64,000 bases of DNA, from contig LUCW03000336.1 in NCBI GenBank assembly GCA_001586965.3, positions 1-64,000 on the forward strand, written 5' to 3'. The translations under genes were made by a program, and so were the position numbers. Below the pieces are notes generated by a model. It was given only the letters and a program-made list of their open reading frames with translations. It was not told the DNA's origin and did not search any database. Position 1 is the first letter of the stretch; every line of letters begins with the position of its first letter. The stretch comes from Sphaeroforma sirkka (lineage: Eukaryota > Opisthokonta > Ichthyosporea > Ichthyophonida). Below are positions 22,101 to 35,596 of the stretch, one piece after another.

Positions 22101-22680
22101 GGTGATGCACGCACAAGTTGTAACCATACGAGGTAGCCTTCTCACATGTTTTCCAATATCTGTGCGCGACACTCCCACTGGATCTATACTGACTATCCAC
22201 CGTAGTGGAGAAATTCTCGCACCCTCAAATCGTATTTCGTGTATATCCATTATCTTCTTCTTTGGCAAACCTTGGCGCCTGTTTTCGACTAATCGGTGCA
22301 GAGCGCGCCTCCATTCCGAACGGGTTCTCGGCCCAGAATCACATGAGTGCCTCCCCTCGACGACGTAAGTTACCTACAATATCATACTCAGCATAGGTCA
22401 GGGATATAGTCTGGCGCGGCCTGTTTTATCATTGTTACTCGCTAGAATGATAAAATGGCAAAACATCGCGTAGTCTGTCTTGCGAATGCTGCGCACATCA
22501 CATTCACATTACAAAATAAAAGACGAGCTGCTTAGAATACAGTTCACTCAATGGCCAAATTCATACCCCACAGCCATCACTCCTGCAGCTCCCAATCTGC
22601 CTTCGCGACCGCAAACACCTAGTCTGGGCCGAGCTTTGGCGGCGAGACGTGAGCAGAAGAAAACCAATAGCATGACTTAA
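16145..22680 (+). CDS. HEI10: HEI10/CCNB1IP1-like meiotic RING ligase
   Basis: Twelve exons: 16145-16207, 16961-16976, 17194-17292, 18228-18361, 19764-19878, 20260-20280, 20493-20584, 20729-20816, 21208-21351, 21765-21872, 22302-22364 and 22574-22680. They sum to 1,050 nt (349 residues) and every junction keeps phase. The family acts as a SUMO/ubiquitin E3 that marks meiotic crossover sites on the synaptonemal complex. The RING is complete: C7, C12, C25, H27, C30, C44 and C47, reading SCNFLKCRRRLTGFAW, VTSCSHIFC and CPAC, close to the animal CNYRKC and AWVTACSHIFC. MILTGLKPDVVIEVAQRAVS and FWNYQ-MFQEHAYQEH match the conserved post-RING helix, followed by a coiled coil to about residue 200 and a Ser/Pro/Arg-rich tail. 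The 18228 start could instead be 18242. It is longer than the animal protein (about 277 residues) because of the tail. Confidence 0.93.
18188..18231 (+). repeat. 22-bp tandem duplication at a splice acceptor
   Basis: AATGATC-y-GGACATTCAGCTTT occurs twice in a row. The AG of the second copy is the in-phase acceptor for HEI10 exon 4. The same AG in the first copy would lead to an early stop. Confidence 0.85.
19343..19625. repeat. 112-bp tandem, 2.5 copies, in HEI10 intron
   Basis: Units start at 19343, 19455 and 19567 and are over 90% alike by eye. The first carries the perfect palindrome GCGGTATACCGC, altered by one base in the second. It lies upstream of exon 5. Confidence 0.93.
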
Positions 22681-23397
22681 TGCAGGGCAGATACAACAAA
22701 ACGTTGCATAGTATAACCAAAACATTGCGGGGTCCTCAGGCAAAGCTAAACTACACGTGTTCACGATTAGCGATAGTTTGCGCGACTACATACTTGAAGA
22801 AGACGCAAACAGACATTAAAACACATAACCCCTGAAACAAAGTGTTGAACATGTCTTTGTGACAAGATACTGACAGAAGGAGTTCCAGAAAGAGACTTTT
22901 AAAGAAGGAAAGAAGGCACTCGGTATTGTACAAATTTGGCGATTGATACGCGGTGAGAGCTCTCGTTCATCTTAAAAAAATCTTTTTATACGCCATTGAT
23001 GAAATAGAGTGGGGAGGACAATGACCTTTTACTTAAAATATTGATGGAATTGTACGAATTCCGCTAGAATACAAGACAGGCGTGATAAGTAGAATGCGAG
23101 ACGTATATCTTCCCTTCAGGAAGCGTATTTTTGAAGCTATGCTTGCAGTGGGTATTGCATAAAAATATCAACAAAACAATCACTAGATAAATCACACTCA
23201 AAACGGAACAGTATTAATTGTCACATTTTTTTGACAAGTGAACGCTAGGTTGGAAATGAATGATGCACAGGATGCAAATCCAACGAAAATCATTTAAAAA
23301 ATTTAATGACAATGATGAATAGAATTGTATTTTTTTAAAATGACGATCTTTGAGGATTGACGGCTTACTATTACGCTGTTCGCAAGCTTTTGCCAAC
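22681..23397. other. Convergent intergenic region
   Basis: No gene seen between the HEI10 stop and the Dabb gene's 3' end. Homopolymer T and A runs only. Confidence 0.5.
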
Positions 23398-24583
23398 TCA
23401 GTACTCATAGTCTACTGCCAGAATATCCTTGGCGAATGGGAGAATGTGCTTTTCCTTTACCGCTGTATGGAAGGGATCCACAGCGTAAGATTCCAGATCT
23501 GCTTTGTCGTTGCAGATCACCGTCAAGGCGACTTCGAACCCTACAAGATATTAACGAAATAGAAGCATCAGATAGTCGTTTAAGGCGTTAAGGGGGATGG
23601 GTAGGCCTAATTCGAGTATTGGAAACTAGCGATAGGCATCATATACAGAACGTGATATAATTCTGATTTCGTCTCTAAAATTGTAAAATCAGCTCACAAG
23701 TGTCACTTCTAACTCCCATATACAACGACCGGTTAATTTCAAATCTGAGCATACGCGCAGATTTGGAAACTGATGTATTCCTTCACGAATGCGGATGTGC
23801 AGGGAACGCAAAAAAATAACAATTCTAGAAGTAACGGCGAGAAACTGGCGAAGCAGCTTTATTTGACTAACGAGGACAATACTTTGGTAGTATCTGACTT
23901 CGAAGAACAATGAAATAGTTTGATTTTCAATTAATCTGGCAAGCGCTCAGATATGAATAAATCGTCAACGATAAGTATGATATCCGAGCTTTTCAACAAA
24001 GCAGTTACACACACAGACACAGGCACAAATTAATGCGTCTATATATGGTATAAAAAACATAGATAAAATACCTGTATCAAGCAACGAATGCTCGAGTACC
24101 CACAGTTCAAAATAGCGTTTGGGGTATATACAGGAAGCAATGTCAAACATATTAGATACAACTATCTACAGTAGATTATATAAATATGTATCTACACAGA
24201 CGAAATTTCATCCTGCTATATTTGGAATTGATATACACGTCTGAACTTATGTTGAAATCATTTTACTGTGTATACAAGCATATATTTGACTAATACAGGT
24301 ATCAAAACAACATGCAACAACATATAGATAGAATGTAAAAACATCAATCTGTAAATTTATATGTATATACGTGTCTGTATCAAGTATGAAAATAATTGAG
24401 GCTTTTTAGCATACCTATGCATATATCACATTCTGTTACAAACAATTGTAAAAGTTAATACATAAATATGTATAAAATTGGATTTTATGTTAACAATTAA
24501 AATGTATATATATCTATATTGTAAAAGTTAATACATCAATATGCATTAGATTTTTAACAAATATACATATATGTATACTTATG

Positions 24584-24666
<83 letters not shown>

Positions 24667-25213
24667 AATAACAATGTCACATTACGATCAAACACATGTT
24701 CGTACAGTTCATACAATACGTAGTGACATGTAAGTGAATAAAATGTGACAGTTTAAAGTTGCAAGTTGCATCGTAGAAGTTGGGAGATATTGTGAGGTCA
24801 TTGAGATTGATATTCAAACATAGTTGACACTTCAATAGCACAATTTACACGAAAAGACGTTCTGGAACATTGTGGCCGTATGAGCTTCCTTCTTGTGCTT
24901 GAAAGCTTAACACGTAGAGGTAGTGGATAGCTTGGTAAAAAATACACGACTAATGTCTCACAAAACACTATCGTTGGTATTCACGTGCAAGACTGCCACC
25001 GTCAGCTTCTAACTCAAACATGAAATGTTATGTGGAAACAGTGTTGTAATTACATGATATACCTTGTGAACGACCACAGAAATTCTTTCCTACTGTGCAC
25101 GATTGTACAGTGTCTAGCTGGTTGAGAGTTGTAATTCCCTCGATAGAGGCCTTAATATCTGCTTCGGAGACGCCCTCGTTGAGCTTCCACATGACAATGT
25201 GCATTATAGGCAT
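23398..25213 (-). CDS. Dabb (stress-responsive A/B barrel) protein
   Basis: Two exons on the minus strand, 25063-25213 and 23398-23540, give a 97-residue protein, the usual size for a single-domain Dabb protein. Exon 1 reads [20 protein letters not shown] then [10 protein letters not shown] and ends with a GTATAT donor in phase 1. Exon 2 follows a TTGTAG acceptor and reads [20 protein letters not shown] then [15 protein letters not shown]. The HIV-x-W-K-L start, the GVSE helix and the DP-x-H-x-x-V motif are typical of this dimeric ferredoxin-like fold. Members range from plant stress proteins to polyketide cyclases, so the substrate cannot be deduced. The 1.5-kb intron is AT-rich and holds a long TA repeat. 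It is convergent with HEI10. Confidence 0.92.
24589..24664. repeat. (TA)n microsatellite in Dabb intron
   Basis: About 75 bp of pure TA. Confidence 0.97.
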
Positions 25214-25386
25214 TTTGGCAAAATGCGTTTAAATTCCAGTGATATGTGGCAAAGCGTCCTATGGTAGATATACAGATTCTATGCAGTATGCACTAAAAGG
25301 AAAAAGGTATATATAGAACTGAATGTGCTGTATTTTTAGTGGGTTGTACCACCAGCTTTATTATTTTATACATACCCACCAACCAT

Positions 25387-26100
<714 letters not shown>

Positions 26101-26794
26101 ACATATAAAATAAATATAAAGCTGCGGGTTACTGTGATTCCCACTCTGATTTCAATTTAACGCTTGAAGATATTTTTATCATTGCAAAACGTACTCTTTC
26201 TAGATTCTACGACGGCACCAACCATTGTTAACACTTTAAAAAAAAACACAAAAGCGAATGATAACACGCCAAAATGTTAAAATATACTAATGATATTGTT
26301 CATACTGACGTAATCGGCAACTAATATTTAGGCACATGCACGTGAATCTTGGGTTTGTTTTGTTGGTTTTGTAAAAAAACAAAATATGTTCTATTTTCAG
26401 GAGACTATGCAAAATGCCGGTGCCAACTGCCATGTGTCAATACTTAAAGTTTCATGCCCCAGAGCCAACCCAGAGCGTCAGAGAGTGCGACTATATCATA
26501 TTTTAAAACATAAAACAAAACCCCCCCAAAAAATGCTGGACTGCAAATTTGCCGTGGACTTTCACAACAATCCAGACACGGAGTATTTTCCTCCTCTAGT
26601 AGCTGTTGTGAGTTGTGACTTGTGTGGAGTTGTGTGATCAGTGATGAGTGTCACTGTCACTGAGTGATTGCAAACGAGAGAGAGCATAGAAAAAATTGAT
26701 ATTCCTCGCCGGCCTCGCGTCGTAATTCACAATTTTCGCACGCATTTTCATGATGTGTGGGCGACTGCGGCCGCACCAATTCTATTCTGTTTTG

Positions 26795-26796
<2 letters not shown>
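26101..26796. other. Intergenic, upstream of REEP
   Basis: A frame at 26386-26637 has no recognisable domain and poor codon character. No gene is supported. Confidence 0.45.

Positions 26797-26798
<2 letters not shown>

Positions 26799-26864
<66 letters not shown>
26799..26864. repeat. (TA)n microsatellite before REEP start
   Basis: About 65 bp of TA ending about 54 bp upstream of the REEP ATG, so it lies in the promoter or 5' leader. Confidence 0.93.
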
Positions 26865-26866
<2 letters not shown>

Positions 26867-26917
26867 ACTATGGCATATATTCTCAATCGTCAACAGAACG
26901 TTATATAAATAGTCATC

Positions 26918-27451
26918 ATGAGTTTGGAGGAAGCTAAGGTACAATACCAAAAATTGACAGTAGACTTGAACAAGAAGTTTGTAAGCCAACCACAAATCAA
27001 GCAGGTCACCGAGAAGACCGGTGCTCAAGCTGCACATGTTGTACTAGGCGCTGCCGCAATTGCCTTCCTTTCCGCGTGGTTAATTTTCGGAGCCAACTTT
27101 GTTACTACGCTCGTTGCTGTAGTATACCCCGCCTATGCGTCTATCCAGGCCATCGAGGCGCTCGGCTCTACTGACGGTGCACAGTGGTTGACCTACTGGG
27201 TTATCTACGCCTGTCTAAACGTTCTTGAGTTTGGTGAGGAGTACCTGCTCGAGTTTATCCCCGTGTACTACGTGGTCAAGATGTGCTTGTGCGTCTGGAT
27301 GTTCCTTCCCTCTACCCAAGGAGCATCTATTGTGTACAAAAATGCCATCAAACCTTTTGTCAACAAGGACACCGCCGCTAAGGTTTCTGAAGCCATTCCC
27401 ACCGAAGCCAAGGTCGAGTATATTCGCCGTCGCGGAGATATCTCATTCTGA
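26918..27451 (+). CDS. REEP5/Yop1/HVA22-like ER-shaping protein
   Basis: A 177-residue intronless gene, ATG at 26918. The TB2/DP1/HVA22 domain spans about residues 46-150: YPAYASIQAIEALGSTDGAQ, then WLTYWVIYACLNVLE, then IPVYYVVKMCLCVWMFLPST and VYKNAIKPF. Four hydrophobic stretches form the two reticulon-like hairpins that wedge into the ER membrane and bend it into tubules. A C-terminal amphipathic helix (about 155-172) is also typical. Length matches REEP5/6 and Yop1 (about 180-210). Coding sequence is markedly GC-richer than the flanks. With no intron in an intron-rich area, a retrocopy origin is possible, but the frame is intact and looks functional. It is followed by the much larger NBAS gene on the same strand. 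Confidence 0.95.
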   Translation: MSLEEAKVQYQKLTVDLNKKFVSQPQIKQVTEKTGAQAAHVVLGAAAIAFLSAWLIFGANFVTTLVAVVYPAYASIQAIEALGSTDGAQWLTYWVIYACLNVLEFGEEYLLEFIPVYYVVKMCLCVWMFLPSTQGASIVYKNAIKPFVNKDTAAKVSEAIPTEAKVEYIRRRGDISF

Positions 27452-27452
27452 A

Positions 27453-27458
27453 AATAAA
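27453..27458 (+). terminator. AATAAA polyadenylation signal, REEP
   Basis: A perfect AATAAA starts two bases after the REEP stop codon, implying a very short 3' UTR. Confidence 0.55.
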
Positions 27459-27701
27459 TATATTTTGTGATGCCGTGTAGGCTATATTTATATTTGCGTG
27501 TATTTTTGGTTCATCGTCGTGTATCAGTTTGAGCTCTTAGGCTCTGTCTTCCTTTGTTCAAATCTCGAGATGAACGAGTTTTGAACAAAGGGTGTTGTAT
27601 GCTTGCAAAACGAAGTTCAACGACACATTCTAGCTGATGCCGCTTAACAAAAAGGAAAATTTCATTTCTCAAAAGCTTACTAAACTTTCACTACAAATAA
27701 C

Positions 27702-27746
27702 CTATATATATATATATATACAGATACACACACACACCCACACACA

Positions 27747-27785
<39 letters not shown>

Positions 27786-27816
27786 GTATATATACGTGTA
27801 CACACACACACACACA

Positions 27817-27854
<38 letters not shown>

Positions 27855-27892
27855 CGTGTACATATGTGCACACACACACACACACACATATA

Positions 27893-27926
<34 letters not shown>

Positions 27927-27972
27927 CATACACACATACACACACACACACTTATATATATATATATATAAG
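27702..27972. repeat. Alternating TA and CA microsatellites
   Basis: Repeated blocks of (TA)n and (CA)n. Frames across it are repeat-encoded. Confidence 0.95.
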
Positions 27973-28787
27973 TATGTATGCAAACTTTTAAGCCTTTACA
28001 ATCATATCAAAAAGATTTAAACGACGGTCAATACTCGATACAGACAATATATGTGCTTATTTCTCGTACGCAAACCTCGTACAATGTATAGCTTTTATGT
28101 TCTGCCAAAGATTATCAGGCGTAATCGGTTGCCACTAAGTGGTCACCTGTTGTTGGACAACAACGGTGTTTTCATTATGTATGTCATGGCGACCATCGTC
28201 CTTTCATTTTGATGGTGTATTGAGTGGTAAGCAAACGATATACAGTTTTAACGAAGAGGCGTTGTTCCTACGAGCGCATAGTCGTCGACTTTTCAAAGAT
28301 AGAATGTCAAGAGTTTGTGAGAGGGCACAACTTTCATAAGCTGATTGCACATGAATTTTCAAGTTCAACCATAGTTGTCACATAGCCTTCTTAGGTGTCA
28401 CAGTATATAATTTAGAAGGTTATGGTTGTCACATTGATTCTGGTATGTATGTCGTCATTGTCGAATTGACGCAGTATGTATTTATATGTGCATTCAAATT
28501 TTGACGACGCTCAAAATCGTGTACACAGCTGTTGAATTTGGAGAGGCTATGAGCCTATGACACAGCTCATGTTAAAAAATAAATACAAAAATAACAAAAC
28601 TAGATGTAATTATGTGTATGTCTGATGTATTTATACACAACAAAAGAGAGAAAAATACTTATGTAAATAAATAGAATCAATCATCTCTACAGGGCGTATT
28701 ATTCACGTATATCTGTAGTGATATTGCTTCATCCATCAAAGACTTGCTGTAGAGGCAGTAGAGATGCATATGTCTTAGTGTTCAAAC
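27973..28787. other. Intergenic, upstream of NBAS
   Basis: No supported gene. A frame at 28139-28339 has no domain. The last few hundred bases should hold the NBAS promoter; I see no convincing core element. Confidence 0.45.
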
Positions 28788-29305
28788 ATGGACGCGGAGC
28801 AGCAAAATATGTTACTGTACAGTCTGCGATATGCAGCTGATTGGGTGTCCTCTCGCAATCAAACACTGTACGACACTTGGGCCGGGGATGTAGATAGAAT
28901 AATCGAGTGCCTGAAGGAAAGCCTGTATTCGGCGGCGTTCAGTCTTCAGCATCCGCTAGAAACGTGAGTGAAATCAACGGGGTGTTACAGATAAAAGTGA
29001 TATACCCTCATTTTTTTGTTCTGAAAGCGGGGAGAAATAAGGTCGCTGTGACGATAGAAGCTTTTGCTCAAGGCCGTCCGTCTCCAACACGGATATCGAT
29101 CGATGTTCGATTACACTACAAGGTCAAAGATGTTTCTCTATATGTCGGCTAAATATACAAGTATATTTCAGGTCAAGGTACCTATATTGATATTGTTGTT
29201 GTCGCCAAGTAAGTTGACAAGCGCACGCTTCGCACATTTGAGCAAGTGCACATAGAATCCGATGTGGATCTACGTAAACGGCAATATAATATGTACACAC
29301 AAACG

Positions 29306-29368
<63 letters not shown>

Positions 29369-29412
29369 TATATATATATATATATGCATACATATATATA
29401 TAATACATATAC

Positions 29413-29444
<32 letters not shown>

Positions 29445-32400
29445 GTAATATATTATATATGTATATATATATATACATACCATACATACATACATACATA
29501 CGTACACACATGCACGTACACACATACGCACATCACGCGCGTCACACGCACGCATCAATACATATGTGTATATGTGTATGGCATATATATTATTATTATA
29601 TATATAATATAATAATAATAATAATATATATATTATTATTAGTTATTATACATACATATAATAATAATAATATATATATATTATTACACATGTACATATG
29701 GTTACATGTATGTGGTGCTTTTAGCTTTAGTTATGTTGATTATAGCGTGCACGCACGCACAACGGACACGGACGCACGCGCGCACGCACGCATCAATATG
29801 TATGTAATTATATTAATAAATAATGTAATATAATATTATATATAATATTATTATACATAATAATATATACATATATAATATTATTAATATATTATATAAT
29901 ATATAATATATAAATATGTTATATATAATATGTAATAATAATAATAAATATAACTGCATATGTGTTATTGTTATTGTTGTTATATATATAATAATATGTA
30001 ATGTGCCGTACATAATAGCCAATATGCACATAATGCATGGTGCATACGTATTGCATATGTAATAATAATATGTATGCCAATAGTATATATATAATATATA
30101 ATAATAATATATATACATATATTATTATTACATACAGAAATATGTATTACATAATATGTAATGTATAATATATCAATAATAATATATCAATATATATACA
30201 TGTATATAATACATATTACATGATGTGTATGATGCATGTGTGTTGTGTATTGTGTGTGTGTGCGTGATGTTAATCATCAATACGTGTCAATCATAACTAC
30301 GCGTACATGCTATGATATTATAGCATATGTAATAATATATATATAATATTATATATATATTAATAATAATATCATATATATCGTTCGTTGCATACATTCA
30401 TGCATACAGGAGCCATAGGTGCGTGCGTGGATGCGCACACTGCCACAAAAACACACATGCATAAGAATTATGCATACTTCACTATATACATACGGACATA
30501 ATCTATGCATACATAGCGTATATGCGTAATTGGATACGTGCATACAATGCGGCTTACGTACATATACACATACATACATACATACATGCATTGCACTGCC
30601 ATATATACATACGCATGCATACGTACATACATACATGCGTACATACGTACATACGTACATACATACGTGCATACATACGTACATACGTACATACGTACAT
30701 GCCACGTACATGCATACATACATCTATGCATACATACATACATACATACATTACATACATACATACATACGTACATACATGCGTCGCATACGTACATACG
30801 TACATACATACATACATACATACATACATACATACATACATACATCCTACACACATATTTACATAAAAACTTACACACATACATGCATATTTACGTGCAT
30901 CATTAATCTGTTATTTGGGCGTACTTACACTTGTAAGCTATTATTCGTACTACAGGGGTGTGTTTTATGTACATCATCAGTCTAATTCAGTCTCAAACTA
31001 CCTGTTTAGTTATAAATTATATGATTAATATCAAGTTTAATGTGTATTTCAAATTTACTCTACTATGAACATTTCACCTTAGATATCTATCTTTGTACTT
31101 ATTTGGTTGTCAATTTTATTTTTTCGCATATCATGCAGAACTACTATATGGCCCTCATGTACAGATTTGCATTTGAACGAAGCAGGATTCATGCCCTCTT
31201 ATTTTTGTTATTGGGGGTTGTATAGGTTAGGATACGGACATCATGCATCGCTTGTACGACGTTTGGACGACCTCGGCCGGGATTGGACCATGTCTATTGA
31301 CCGGTATGGTGCATCTACGGCTCAGTTGTCCTAGATTCACTTATGACACTCTATCCGCAGTACTTTCATGTGCTTGCGTTGATCGCTATTCGGCTTGTCT
31401 GGTATTTGTGCGCCAAATAGCTCTGTAGGATGCACTGACACAGGCTGCGTGTCTCATATGTCAAGTACACCCGAGTACATACCTCCGTAGCACGTATAGT
31501 AGCATGGTCTACTTTCTCTCTGCCGCACTCGCACAGTTGCCTGTGCAGAAAGTGTAGTGAGCCCACCGCACCACTGGCGGTTGGGGTAGTCACGCGCGTA
31601 GTTGGTCTTGCATAGCTCTTTAACCTTGCTTCAGTATAGCACGTCTAAATTGCAGCATGCGCTGGAATTGGCGCAAACGTGTTCAAGCCACGTCGTGCAC
31701 GCGCTATCATCCCAAACACGCGGAGTGCAAAGAATGTAAGCGTGCACACGTGTGTGCTCAATCAGATCAGTCTTAATGTTGCGACGCGCAAATTCGGTAC
31801 ACCTTTTGATTATCATATCACATACGGTACTTTCCTTCCCCAACCTAATTGCACTCTATCAGGCACGGTCAGCACATTGCACTGCTGCGCGACCGACGCC
31901 TGGAGATTCGCAGTTCTGCGGACAACTTTAAAGTGTGCCGTGTGCAAATTCGTGTAACGGAAGACAGGGCACCCAGATGGCGTGTAATGGCCTGGGGCGG
32001 GGGAGCTAACCTATTGGCCGTTGTTTCCGGCGGTAAAATACACATCGCCACCACTCTGGGTATGTTTGCGTCTTTATGAATCCACGAGCATCAGAGTTTC
32101 CTGTTTTGCGGACCTTGCGTTAAAATTCGAATTTTTAGTCAATACGAGCGTTACTATCAGTGCGTCATATGTTCTACTGCTGGTTTGTCTTCAAATCTCG
32201 CTCTCGAAAGGTCTGAATCAATTTATGAGCGTCTGCGGGCGTAGGTTTGCAACCCTATATAGTTTTCCTCAACACTACCTGCACCGTATTTCGTATTCCT
32301 GTTTCATTGTACATACTACAATACTCCCATGCTCCAATAAAACGATAGGCAAAATCTGGTACGAGATAGACATCTGTTCATCGCAACAGGCCGCCTCAGA

Positions 32401-35400
32401 CTCACGCCACAAAGGGTCAATGGGCGGAAACACAACTGCCAAAGCACGGTTAGACCTATCGTCAGCTGTCGCGGCTGTTGGGTTCATGGACGTCACCAGT
32501 ATCATGCACACACCGTCACTCACAGACGAGGAGACGACGACCGGTGCTACCACAACGTACCTCTACGTGCTATTTTACAACGCCACGCTGTACTGCTACG
32601 AGCTGAGCCCTCCGGAGAGTGGGAGTGCGTACACGCTCAAGCACATGGAAGACCTTTCCCAGAGCTTCACCCTTGCCACTACGCTGACGGTGGATGCTGC
32701 TCAAGCACGCCTGGTGGTGGGGGGCTATCCGGTTTCACAGAGTCTCCCCTCTGTGCAATGCTATCGCGTATTTCCGGAGAGCAACGGCACTTCACATGTG
32801 TACCGTGTCGACCTGATCCCCTCAAGCACCACAGGCGAGCCTGCAACAGCCCAGACCCCATCCAGCACGGACACGAATCAGACGCTGAGTGGCAGGGCTG
32901 CCCAGGCTAGTGGCCCATTTATGGTCAAGGCCGATTCCATTGTATGGCGTGCTATGACAGCTGTGGTTCCCCCAGCGCTACTGCCCGGTGCTTATCAGCG
33001 GTGCCCGTACACTGTACACACAGCGTTCGATCAGAAAGGCGCCCGTCTGTTGGCACTGGATGCTACGGGTGCGCTGAAAATAGTCGCATATCCATCGTTT
33101 CGGCTGCTGAGCTATATCTCAGCACACACGCTCAATGTGTGGCTGATGTACCAGCACACCTCTGCGAAAGGAGGGACGAGGGTGTCCGACGACTCCGAGA
33201 CAGGACATAGGGGGCTCAACCAGATACTCGACGATAGTACTCCTGGTGGTGAAAGCAAAGGCGTTTCTGCAGGCGAGTACAGAGTGGGCTACGATATCAA
33301 GATCAAAGACGACTATGTAACAGACGCAAGCTGGTGGGATGCGAATTGTGTGACGCTGACCTCCAAGCACGGGCTTGTGTTCGTTGTGAGTATACGCACC
33401 AAAGCGGACGAGAAAGCGAGGGATACGAAGGCCACCTCAGGTGTCAGTAACGCACAGACAGGCAGCTCTGAAAAAGGCAGGGATCTTCGTACTCGGATTG
33501 GTCGCGGCCCGACAAAGGGCGAGACTGCGGAGGCTATTGTCGAATCCGCAGGGATACCAGACAGCGAGAGAGAAATCAGGTACATTCGCAATCTGCTGCA
33601 CGGGGGTGTGCTGGTGCTGCAGCCGTCGGCCCAGATCACTGCGTCGGTGGTGCGAGAGCGGAGCTTTGCGTTTCTGGAGTGTGAGGAGAAGGCGCTACCT
33701 GTGGCCCACCCGCAGTTTGGCACCGACAATCCAGCTGCGGTCAAAACCAGTGAGGAAGCAAATGGAGAGATTGCGGGTAACGGGTTGCAGGCCAGCACCG
33801 AGGGTACTGAAGAGCATCAGAGCACACACCAGCAAACAGCTACAGATACGACTATAAATACACATGCGGAGAATGCTGATGGCACGAGTGCTGCGAAAGC
33901 GAAGCATGCGGCTAATAACAAACTTAACATCGAGAAGAAGACCGCTAACACTCGCGGCCCGATCGTGTTCGTAGTCGGATTCCTACTGCTGTGGACGTTT
34001 ACCGCCACCTCCATGTACGCGTGCGTTTTCCGCGTCTACACCATGGGTCAGCTGCTGGTTATTGGCGCCATCGCCGTGTTGTGTGGCGTGCTGTTGCTGT
34101 GTCTTTACTCGTATGTCGCGTGGGGTATGTCCTTGCCCGATGCCTTGCGCGGAGGGGTGGCCGCCGCGCTGAATGGTATAGTGCTACGCGTGCACCGCAC
34201 GTACCACCGGCTGGGTGTGGTGTCGTACGTGACTGCCGAGGAACTGCTGACCGCGCGAGTGCGCGACAAACAGTTCGACGTGGCGCTGAAGCTGGCGGCC
34301 GTGTACAACTTGAATACCGATGTGGTATACCAGAAACAGTGGATGGACACGTGCGGTGTTGATCCCCTGGCCATGAGTAGGTATGTTGTCTGAATGTGTC
34401 TAGGTATTTGTGTGCCGGACACTATTCGAGCGGTTTGTATCCCTGATTGTATGAGTCGGGATTCGATCGTGCCTTGGAGTAAACGTTGTCGTATGTGTGG
34501 ATGTAGAACACTTTGCACAGGGATGTGTACACGACTCAATCCGCGTTGTATCACCCGCGCAACCACTGGTGTCAAGCATAACTCCCACCATGACAAAAGC
34601 CATCTTCTACGAGCGACCACGTCCTTTCTGTAGTATCAATTAGTTAACCAGCCACACTACCTACTCATTTCCGAACGAAGTCCTTTCTGCAGTATCAACT
34701 ATTTAACCAGCCACACCCCCACTCCCACCCATTTCCGTACAAACACCCGCCAGATACCTGGACCATATCTCCGATGTGGACTGGGTGTTGAACGAGTGCA
34801 CCACAGTCGTGCTGGAGACCGCCGACCGGTGCCGCGAGCTGCTAGAGTATGGTCTTAACTTGACCAACAATAGTGACACCTGGGATCACACGGACGAAGA
34901 CTTGCAGTCACCACACGTAGGAGCTCCTATGAGTCATGGTACCGAACTTTCGGATGAGGACGCGGACGCGGACGCGAATGCGATGGGGTCGGTCGGGCAC
35001 TCTGTGCCCTCAGAGGAGCAGTTGCGTATGTGGGCGTGTCGACGCCAGCTGCTGCAGTACTCTGACCGGTTGCGCACATATGAAGAGATCTTGCTGCGCA
35101 CAAAGGAACAGTTCAATCCCTCAGAGTATGTGGTTGGAGTTTTGCGTAGATCGGTATCGACAGTAGAGTAGCGATGCTCCTTCTCAGAGCGTATGATGTG
35201 GAAGTGTGCTTGAATCTTTATGGTGCGATATACCAATCCGCAAACACAACTCGTACCTCGAGGACAAATCGAATTGAAATCTGTCGGGGAGCCCTGTCAC
35301 ATACAATAGCTTCTCAACGTGTGAATTAGAAAACCCGCCTAGCATATTTAGATTCAAAGACCTTCATGCGTATTATATATATATATATATATACATACAT

Positions 35401-35563
35401 ACATACATACATACATACATACATACATACATACATACATACATACATACATACATACATACACATACATACATACATACATACATTACATACATTCATA
35501 AATACATACATACATACATACATACATACATACATACATACATACATACATACATACATACAT

Positions 35564-35596
<33 letters not shown>

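Noticed and set aside
23350-23562. 70-codon plus-strand frame
   Set aside because: Shadow of Dabb exon 2 on the minus strand.
26386-26637. 83-codon frame upstream of REEP
   Set aside because: No domain, biased composition and no splice context; probably chance.
29064-29255. Possible extra NBAS exon at 29170-29215
   Set aside because: Exon 1 joins the 31226 exon in perfect phase, and this block introduces a stop when inserted.
30349-30985. Cys-Met-Tyr-Val and Tyr-Ile-His-Thr frames
   Set aside because: Encoded by the CATA/CGTA microsatellite in an NBAS intron.
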